A stretch of 64,000 nucleotides of DNA. Source: Cyanodermella asteris (taxonomy: Eukaryota > Ascomycota > Lecanoromycetes > Ostropales > Stictidaceae). The first letter of the stretch is position 1; the number at the start of each line of letters is the position of its first letter. The notes under the pieces are model-generated. The model was not told the DNA's origin, made no database searches, and worked only from the letters and a program-made list of their open reading frames with translations. The position numbers were made by a program, and so were the translations under genes. Positions 55,379 through 64,000 of this stretch are shown in pieces. The stretch spans positions 648,980-712,979 of the forward strand of contig UYJD01000010.1 of assembly GCA_900618795.1 (NCBI GenBank). Direction: 5' to 3'.

Positions 55379-56153
55379 GGCGAATTATTGGGGATGACTA
55401 GACGAGGGACGGATGGTATTAAGACGCGGTGGCGGATTATCAGCGAAGCGCCTGGAAGTGCTGGTTGCTGCACAGGGGTGTCGAGGAGGCTCGTGGTGGG
55501 AAGCGGGAGGCTTGTGAATGAGCTGATGGCAGGGTATGTGTTTGAAGGTTTGCAAAGGTACAAAACTGACTTTGCAGAGATGGTAGATTAGGGGACGGGG
55601 ATTTGGCTGTCGGGAAAGGGAAAAGTCAGAGATCGGCTTGGAGCTTTATATAGATGAACTTGCTCATGACGATGCTGGGACATTCTTAGCTGTCTCTGCC
55701 GCGTCAATCAGTAGCTGCAGCTCTGTGAGATACTTTCAATGCACCTTTCGTCAGCCTGGATTGGCACAATAGACGCTGAACCTACCGTTGAAAAGGCTCG
55801 AAGGTCGGAATTGGAGGAGCTGCTGGACGCGCACAACGTGTCGTAGGAGTGGTTAGCAGGCGGGGGTCTCAAATTAGAGCCCCGAACGAATCACAGTCGA
55901 AGGAGTATGTAAGGTGAGCGCGAGTCTGGTGCAGGAACAGGTACCAGATTTTACACAGGCTTGACTTGTGCTTGTGAAAGATGCCTAGCTCGATGGTGGT
56001 AGCTGTCGATAGCCGCGACGACCACATCACTAGCTTGAATCCCGAGCAACCATTCGTAAATCAAAATGACAGGATGACGATGATTTTGGACAGTGGCATT
56101 AGGCAAGTATGACCATAACGTGGTGATTGATGCGTATTCGATATCTATGGTTC
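55379..56153. other. Intergenic
   Basis: This lies between the small cysteine protein (promoter side) and the 3' end of the NOP4-like gene. Nothing is recognised. Confidence 0.5.
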
Positions 56154-58388
56154 TCAGTTTCCTTTGCGAGCACGTCGCTTTGCCCTTTTTCGGGCAATGA
56201 TCTTCTCACGAAGTGCACCTTTTGACTCTTTGGCGCTGACTGCGTTATCTTTCGGCTCGGATGCTTCTTCGCCAGAGGATCTTTTCCTCTTCTTATCACG
56301 AAATCGTGAGGACCGCTTGTCGTCGTCACCAGCAGTTGCGTCTTTCTTGAACTTGTTGAAAGATGCCGGGTCCCGAGATTTCTGCTCTCTGTCGCGTCTC
56401 CTTTGCACCACCTGAGCATTTTCGATTGCGAATTCGACAATAAGCCGTTTTGAGGTGTCGGCCTCTCCTGGAGCAGCTGCCTTTTCGGGTTCCGAGGAAC
56501 GTTTCACAAGGTGACCATTAAGCCAACGCAGACCCATGAGGGCCCAGCGATGACTGCTGTACTCGACGAAGCCGTAGCCACGACTGCGGCCCGCTCCACT
56601 GCCCTCGGATACTTTGCTCCCTTCGCGGCTCTCGAAGATGATCTTGGCTTGTTTGACCACGCCCACGCCTTTGCGCTTGCGATCTTTCTCCATGTCCCTC
56701 ATGGCATCACCGCCACGTGAAATTTCTTCTTTGGTAAGTGGTTGGCGCTTTTCTGCTTTTACGTCCTGTGCGAATCCAACCACAGCCTGGCGAGCCAATG
56801 CTTTGAGCTCTTTTGGGGTCACGAAGCGGGGGATGTTGCGGATAGCTAGTCGAGTAAAACTGAGGTGGAGGGCCGGGTTTTTCTTGATGAGATCCTGTCG
56901 TTGTTTGGCGCTCACTTCTCTCATTCTCGCCTCCACGTCACTCAGTGATTTGTAGAGCGGCGAATTAGAAGAGATTGTGCCTTCACGAAGAAGATACAGG
57001 CGTCTCTTGTCCTCCTTATTTCGCTTTTCGGTGCCTTCAGCTGCCAGCCTTTGGGCCTCGTCTCGATCGACAAAAGGGCTCAGCTGGAGGACTCGACCTT
57101 CAATTGTGTAACGACCGGTGGGATCAGCTTGTGTATCCTCGAGAAGAGAATGCTTGACGAATGACTTGTCTTTCGTCTGCTTTGCCGATGTCGGCTGAGT
57201 GCGTGGAGCCTCCTTCAAACAAGATTGGACATCCTCAGCTCTATGAAAGCAGACGAATCCTGTTCCACGAAAGCGGCCTTCCTCACTTGTACCATAGTCC
57301 ATGACGACTCTGGCATACTTGAGAGGCCCAAACGAGCGAAAGTGCTGATACAAGGCGTCGTCATCAACCGTGTACGGTAAATTCCGAATAAAAACGGTCC
57401 TGCCACCATAGTCCTGATTGTGTGCGGTATGGTCCTCGTCATCATCATCTACTTCGTCCTCGTCCAAGTGAACTCCCCCATCCTCGTCTTCGTCGTCCTC
57501 ATCCTCTTCACCGCTTGAAACATCGTCCTCATCAACAACACCTGGATCAATGTCATCTTCCTCCGAAGCATCTTCATCCTCCGCACCGTCCTCGTCTGTT
57601 GCGGGTTCCGTTGGTTTGCCTTCTTCCACGCCTTGCTGCTTCTCCCAGACATCCTTCGGTGCAGCCCAATCGACCGCAAGCGTTCGGCCGTCCACGTCCT
57701 TTCCATTGATTCCCTCCAAAGCCTTCTCAGCATTCTTACGGCCTCGAAGTAAGACGAAACCAAAGCCCTTCAATGTGCCGTTCTTTCCTTGCGGCAGCTT
57801 CACTTCCTTGACCTTTCCGTAGCTCAGAAACAATTTGGAGAGGTCCTCCGGCTTCTTGATCGACCACGGCAGGTTTCTTATGATCAGCCTGGGAGGGGCC
57901 TGAGACTGCTCCTGCTCTTTTCCGCCCTGTAGCTTCTGTGACCTCTCTTCCTTCGCGCGCACCGCCTCTGCAGCCGGCTGGCTCTTGCGCTGTCCATCGA
58001 GGCCATCACTTACGACTTCACGATGCCGTGGTTCTGCAACCTCGACTTTGATCTTCTTGCCCTCGAAGGTCTGCCCGTTGAGCTCCTCCTTGGCCTTTTG
58101 TGCATCCTCAGCTTCAGCAAAAGTGACAAAACCATAGCCTTTGCATTGACTGGTATCTCTGTCGATAACGGCAGTGGCATGCTTTAGCGGCGCTGACTGA
58201 GAGAAGAATTCGGCGAGACTTTCGTTTGTGGTACTGCTAGGTAACGATCGGACGAAGAGTGTGCGGGAATGCTTGGATTTCTGCTTCAAATTGATGCCAC
58301 GGTCAGGATCGTAGCCGTCTTCAACTTCCGGTGCTGTCGCAACGGCAGCACCATCTTCGGAAATCTTCTGCTTCTTTCTCGGAGTCAT
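56154..58388 (-). CDS. nop4: Nop4/RBM28-like ribosome biogenesis RNA-binding protein
   Basis: Nucleolar protein with four RNA-recognition motifs needed for 60S subunit assembly. A single exon; from ATG 58388 (MTPRKKQKISEDG) it is 744 residues. RRM1 has TLFVRSLP and KGYGFVTF; RRM2 has RLIIRNLPW and KGFGFVLL; then a long acidic stretch of D/E (about 270-330) typical of Nop4; RRM3 has TVFIRNLPY and RGTGFVCF; RRM4 has RLAIRNIPR and RGYGFVEY. The tail is very basic (KKRKRSSG, ARKRAKRRARKGN), a nucleolar signal. The frame opens at 58460, but the ATG at 58388 fits relatives better. The start is only 234 bases from the p24 gene ATG on the other strand. Confidence 0.92.
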   Translation of the reverse strand: MTPRKKQKISEDGAAVATAPEVEDGYDPDRGINLKQKSKHSRTLFVRSLPSSTTNESLAEFFSQSAPLKHATAVIDRDTSQCKGYGFVTFAEAEDAQKAKEELNGQTFEGKKIKVEVAEPRHREVVSDGLDGQRKSQPAAEAVRAKEERSQKLQGGKEQEQSQAPPRLIIRNLPWSIKKPEDLSKLFLSYGKVKEVKLPQGKNGTLKGFGFVLLRGRKNAEKALEGINGKDVDGRTLAVDWAAPKDVWEKQQGVEEGKPTEPATDEDGAEDEDASEEDDIDPGVVDEDDVSSGEEDEDDEDEDGGVHLDEDEVDDDDEDHTAHNQDYGGRTVFIRNLPYTVDDDALYQHFRSFGPLKYARVVMDYGTSEEGRFRGTGFVCFHRAEDVQSCLKEAPRTQPTSAKQTKDKSFVKHSLLEDTQADPTGRYTIEGRVLQLSPFVDRDEAQRLAAEGTEKRNKEDKRRLYLLREGTISSNSPLYKSLSDVEARMREVSAKQRQDLIKKNPALHLSFTRLAIRNIPRFVTPKELKALARQAVVGFAQDVKAEKRQPLTKEEISRGGDAMRDMEKDRKRKGVGVVKQAKIIFESREGSKVSEGSGAGRSRGYGFVEYSSHRWALMGLRWLNGHLVKRSSEPEKAAAPGEADTSKRLIVEFAIENAQVVQRRRDREQKSRDPASFNKFKKDATAGDDDKRSSRFRDKKRKRSSGEEASEPKDNAVSAKESKGALREKIIARKRAKRRARKGN

Positions 58389-58622
58389 GCTGTGACGGTG
58401 CGCAGTGTTGGTAGATACTGAAAGCGCATTGGCGACCAGCACACTGAGATGCCCGCTCACTGGAACTTTTTGACGGCCCGGAGCTCTGACTCCGATTGCT
58501 TAGCGGCACGCAGTCTATCGCAGCTCCTGCTGTCGAAAGTTGGCCTCGATCGCGAGACATTGAATTGTACACATCCCAATCCACGTACGGTGCCCTTGCA
58601 TCGTATAGACAGGCCATCAATC
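58389..58622. promoter_or_regulatory. Short divergent promoter nop4 / emp24
   Basis: 234 bases lie between the two start codons of head-to-head housekeeping genes, a likely bidirectional promoter. Confidence 0.5.
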
Positions 58623-59284
58623 ATGAAGTTCTTTTCTTCCTTGCTGCTAGCCGGCAGCTTCTTTTCCTCAGCGCTCGCCCACAACATCCTACTGAACGCA
58701 CACTCGAGAGAATGCTTCCACGAGTCACTTCACAAGGAGGATCGCATGACAGTCACATATCAAGTCGGTGACAGGGAGGGGCATGGCGCAGGAGACATCA
58801 ACATCGACTTCTGGGTACAACAACTGAAAGCCTATCACGATCATACACTCGTAGACTAACTCTTTCTCAGGTCCAAGATCCCAACGGGGGATATCTCGAA
58901 CACCACAAGACCGTATCGTCCGGTGACCACAGCTTCGTCGCAGCCCACGACGGCAAGTACGTTTACTGCTTCAGTAACGAGCACTGGAGCTCCAACAGCA
59001 AAGAAGTCTCCTTCAATGTCCACGGTATCGTCTACATTCCCGAAAGCCAGGCCGAAAAGGACCCCATGGAGGTCGAGATCAGGCAGTTGTCCGATCTCCT
59101 GGCGCAGGTTAAGGATGAGCAGTCGTACATTGTCGTTCGTGAGCGCATCCACAGGAACACGGCGGAGAGCACCAATGCCAGGGTCAAGTGGTGGAGCATC
59201 TTTCAGCTCGGAGTTTTGGCTGGAGAGGGAGTCTTCCAGGTCTGGTGGTTGAAGAGGTTCTTCGAGGTGAAGAGGGTGGTTTGA
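58623..59284 (+). CDS. emp24: p24 cargo receptor, Emp24 type
   Basis: ER-Golgi transport receptor that packs GPI-anchored cargo into COPII vesicles. Exons 58623-58814 and 58871-59284 (56-base GT-AG intron) encode 201 residues. It has a signal peptide (MKFFSSLLLAGSFFSSALA), a GOLD domain with the paired cysteines (ECFHESL and YVYCFSNE), a coiled coil (MEVEIRQLSDLLAQVKDEQS), one membrane helix (about 170-190) and a short cytoplasmic tail with the FF...KRVV pattern used for COPI/COPII binding. Length and order are those of the p24-beta subfamily. Confidence 0.95.
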
Positions 59285-59456
59285 AACTAGGCAGCTCGGT
59301 ACAAACTAAAAACAACAGAGATTCCGACTTTTCAACATCTTCCACGATGACATTCAACGACGAAAGTCGAGCTGTGTCTTCATATTCATGTGCTTCGTGT
59401 CCCGATGGAACAAATCATCATTTCATAAGCTCATCAAGTCGTAACATCACGCATGC

Positions 59457-60176
59457 TCAACCAAATACCTCCAGGAACATTGCCACCATCCCAAAGATTA
59501 CACCCACCAAAATGCCACTCCTACCCTCCTCCCTCACACTCCCCGAGCCCGCATTCATCGTGCTCGTCGCCAACCCACCATCCGTCCCCTCAATGCCCAC
59601 CCTCATCCTCGACCCCGACACAAACACCGCCGGCGTCAGTGTCGGGGCCGCAGCATCCGCCGCCGTCGTACTCACCAATCCAGTAGCAACCGCGATATTG
59701 ACCCCCACCCCCACCCCCGTCGCCGAAACCCCATCCGTCTTCGGCGGGTCACTGAAACTGATATACGTCGAATACGACGAACTGCTCGCCTGCGCCGCCG
59801 CGCTATCCAGCTGGCCCTGCGGAATCGGTACCCCTTCTTTGCTGCACATGGGCCCGATGTCTGCGATCAGCACGCTGTAGGGTGACGAGGCGGTTGAGTC
59901 GCAGAGGGAGTGGTAGCAGGTTGAGGCGGTGAGGAGGAGGGAGGATGTGAATGCGGCACAGTAGCCTGGATAGATGTCATGTGAGTTGATCGTGGTCGGA
60001 ACAAGGTATTATTTTTTCGAAAGGGATGGGCGAGAGGACTTACATTTTAAACCTGAGCAGGAGGGGATGGTGTTGTGGAGACAGGTCTGAACGCAGGGAG
60101 GGAGGGTGTTGAGTTGTGCTGCTACCAGCATGACACACTGGAGAAGTGAGAGGACATGGATATGATGGGAACGCAT
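59457..60176 (-). CDS. CFEM-domain GPI-anchored surface protein
   Basis: Exons 60176-60044 and 59965-59457 (78-base GT-AG intron) encode 213 residues. The start MRSHHIHVLSLLQCVMLVAA is a signal peptide. The CFEM domain spans the intron and has eight cysteines: PPCVQTC, IPSCSGLKC, YC, TCYHSLC and GPMC. The middle is Ser/Ala/Thr-rich. The end has a small-residue omega-site region followed by the hydrophobic GILVGVIFGMVAMFLEVFG, a GPI-anchor signal. CFEM proteins serve in heme/iron capture or adhesion; the iron-binding aspartate usual in heme-capturing CFEMs is not evident (the residue after the second CxxxC pair is unclear), so function is open. Confidence 0.82.
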
Positions 60177-62060
60177 GCTGGCAGCTATGATGCCGCAGCG
60201 GATCGAATAGCCGAATAGATCCTCGCCCTGATTGTGAGGAGGCAAGAGTCGCTTGAGACGTCCAGCTCAATGAAGAGAATCGCAAATCCGGTCCACGAAT
60301 ACGACGGCGGATAAACAGAAAGCCGGTTGATCGACACGCCGCAGTAAGGAAAGATTCTCAACCAAAAGTACTTAAGAAGCAGGGCACAATCAGGCCCGTA
60401 TATGCCAAAGCACCAGACTGCCAGCTGCAGAACATGCAGAGCTGAAGAGACAAAGCAATGTAACCTTCAATCAAGAAGTAAGAAACGCCACTAAAGGAGA
60501 GAGATACCACGAGAAAGTGAACAGGATACATGAACTGCAAAGGTCGCCCCAGATTAAGAGGGAGATTACAGGCGAAGGAAGTCCGCATATAGGATCCCAA
60601 AATGTTTTGCGTCTCAACTTTGCTGCCCCCAGCATCTCCGGGCATGAACGGAGCCCCCAGCTGCACCCTCACGCGGGTCAACCTACCATCAGGTTCGAGG
60701 CAGTGAAACACGACGAAAAAAATAGTAGTAGGTTTGCATGGGACCAGGGGCGGTTATTGGAGTTCTGAGAAGTTCAAGAGTGATGTTGCAGCGAAGCGTT
60801 CACTTTTGCAGAATGGGATCGGATGGCGATGGTCTGATTGGATGGGCATCGGCGATACGCGACAAGGAAAGGAGTCGATGTAAGCAGATTTGGTCGGGCA
60901 TGGGCGAGCCCTTGTTGTTTCATGTTTGGCCTGGTGGGCATGAACGTGCCAAGGGAGCCGCCCTGTCTCGTGCTGCGGGAGAGTGAGGTGGTAAGCTTGA
61001 CGCTACAGATTTAGTCGCGAAGTACGATAGAGGTGGGTTGTGCTGAAAGCGATGGTGACTTCTGATGGGTGATTTGATGATGGGAACGAGGACGGTGACT
61101 GAAGCCTTGGAATGGATTACGGCTTGAAGAGCACGAAGTTCGTGCTGTCAAACATGGGACTGGACTTTGGTATGCTGGGTCTTCGTCAATTTTATTAGTG
61201 CTTGAACGTTTTTGTTTGATTGTTCGTCGTCAAGTAAGGATCTTCTACTAGATGAGCGACTCTAAGTTGGTCCCGGTAGAAAAGGGCATGGCACATCCAG
61301 TTCGTCTTCCTGGTGGTATAAGATACACTAGTTCCAATGTCTGAACCCAAATTTAAGACAGACTAGCGCTTATTCAACAGTATAGCTTGTCGCAAAGGCC
61401 AGACAAACCAACGTGCAAGTGGCAGTAAAATGTCTCTCCCGTATGGAACTCAAAATCCATTCCTTGGTTGACGAGGCTGACCTTGTATTGCATATATGAG
61501 AAAATCGAAGCTCAAGGGGCAATGGCCAGATCCCCGGGTAGATACACTCTCTTACACAGTGGACTTGGTGCCGATGGACATCGCCGATTTTCTATCTTTA
61601 TCGTTCGTCAACGCTGCGAACTCGGCGACGCAGTCACGTCTATGGCATCAAGATGGTGAGAAGTAATGGTTTTGGGATGAATCTAGCACATATTGCAGCC
61701 TATGCTCTAACTCCACACCAAACCCAGCAACAAGGAGACCAAAACCTAACCGTACACCTTGGCCACAGAGCAGCCGCAAAGCGACATACCGGACAGTCCT
61801 TCTCTTTACCATCCCAGCCTCATTACGACGGCTCTGTCACCACTCATCTGCGCGCCTGGCTAGAGACTGTAATAGACACCAGACAACATAAAGACACACC
61901 GAACACACTCGCAGGCCATCACTTCGTAGACAGAAAGAGTATCACAACCTACGCCATTGCCGACCATGATATGTGACGCGATTCCCTGTTTTTGCGAGTC
62001 CATACATTGCGACTTAGGGCTGTTCCTAGAACACGCCCACGATGCCATTTGGGAGTAAAT
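60177..62060. other. Long intergenic region
   Basis: About 1.9 kb between the CFEM gene (promoter side) and the 3' end of ARF1. Open frames here match nothing known. No RNA gene or repeat is seen. Confidence 0.5.
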
Positions 62061-63706
<1,646 letters not shown>

Positions 63707-64000
63707 TCACGCATTCAGCGCGCGAAGCTGAATTTGTTCCTTCGGTGTCTTCGGCTTGTTCTCGTCCTCCCTCCAACCCCGCCTCCACAAATGCATCCAC
63801 GTTCTATACGCGACGCTTGTGAACGACTCGTAGATAGGTTTGCCCTCCTGCGTTCCAGACAGTTTGCCAAACAAAGTAAGCCCGGTGATAGTAACGACAA
63901 AGATGACTGCAAATGCAATCCAGTACTGCGTGGGATTATATTTGATAGGGCCATCCGCAGTCTCAAAATCGACGGTGAAGTATGCCGTTATGAACGATAC
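63707..64000 (-). CDS. C-terminal end of a membrane protein, possibly CorA-like (partial)
   Basis: The frame runs off the window edge at 64000. The visible 97 residues begin SFITAYFTVDF, then KYNPTQYWIAFAVIFVVTITGLTLFG (a membrane helix) and a charged tail ending QIQLRALNA. The 'SFITAYFxxxx ... YW' then helix is like the two last helices of fungal CorA-type transporters with divergent GMN loop, but too little is present to be sure. Confidence 0.5.
   Translation of the reverse strand, partial: VSFITAYFTVDFETADGPIKYNPTQYWIAFAVIFVVTITGLTLFGKLSGTQEGKPIYESFTSVAYRTWMHLWRRGWREDENKPKTPKEQIQLRALNA

Overview
The window looks like a chromosome segment of a filamentous ascomycete, most likely a Dothideomycete-type Pezizomycotina; I cannot name a species. 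The signs are short introns (mostly 45-150 bases), typical fungal families (NoxC, CFEM, PTH11-like, LaeA-like methyltransferase, DOA4-type protease with a rhodanese domain), gene density of about one per 2.3 kb on both strands, and one AT-rich, TpA-rich mobile element that resembles repeat-induced point mutation (RIP). A 197-base run of N lies inside that element.

Layout. 1.3-9.2 kb: an EF-hand NADPH oxidase (NoxC type) whose two halves lie in different frames, a flavin amine oxidase relic, a four-exon glutathione S-transferase, actin capping protein alpha, cytochrome b5. 9.6-15.6 kb: a head-to-head pair from the multivesicular body pathway, VPS27 (ESCRT-0) and a DOA4/USP8-like deubiquitinase. 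16.4-20 kb: an NTF2-like relic and a TMCO4/Mil1-like hydrolase. 20.7-29.0 kb: a minus-strand metabolic run with a truncated haloperoxidase, a dienelactone hydrolase/NTF2 protein, a secreted type-B carboxylesterase and an acyl-CoA dehydrogenase with a PTS1-like tail. 29-35.6 kb: a long intergenic leader and the Wee1 kinase. 37-43.4 kb: an amino-acid/GABA permease, a PTH11-like rhodopsin-fold protein, a methyltransferase and the terminal-inverted-repeat element. 44.9-53 kb: secreted or surface proteins (CAP-like, beta-trefoil/TM), a disordered SP/TP-rich protein, a secreted agmatinase. 53.4-64 kb: a MAPR-type cytochrome b5 protein, a tiny eight-cysteine protein, NOP4, p24/Emp24, a CFEM GPI protein, ARF1 and the 3' end of a membrane protein.

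Working together. VPS27 and the DOA4-like enzyme act on the same cargo pathway; Emp24 and ARF1 are early secretory; Wee1, NOP4, CAP-alpha and cytochrome b5 are housekeeping. The 20.7-29 kb run could form a small catabolic set (ester, lactone, acyl-CoA), but this is inference. Exon models were built by hand by keeping reading frame and family sequence across GT-AG junctions. Four junctions (one in the GST, two in the carboxylesterase, one in the PTH11-like gene) fit best with GC-AG introns, which is unusually many. I found no clear, wholly new multi-gene system; the best leads are the GC-AG introns, the NoxC frame break, the VPS27/DOA4 pair, the 14-base microexon in agmatinase and the RIP-like element.
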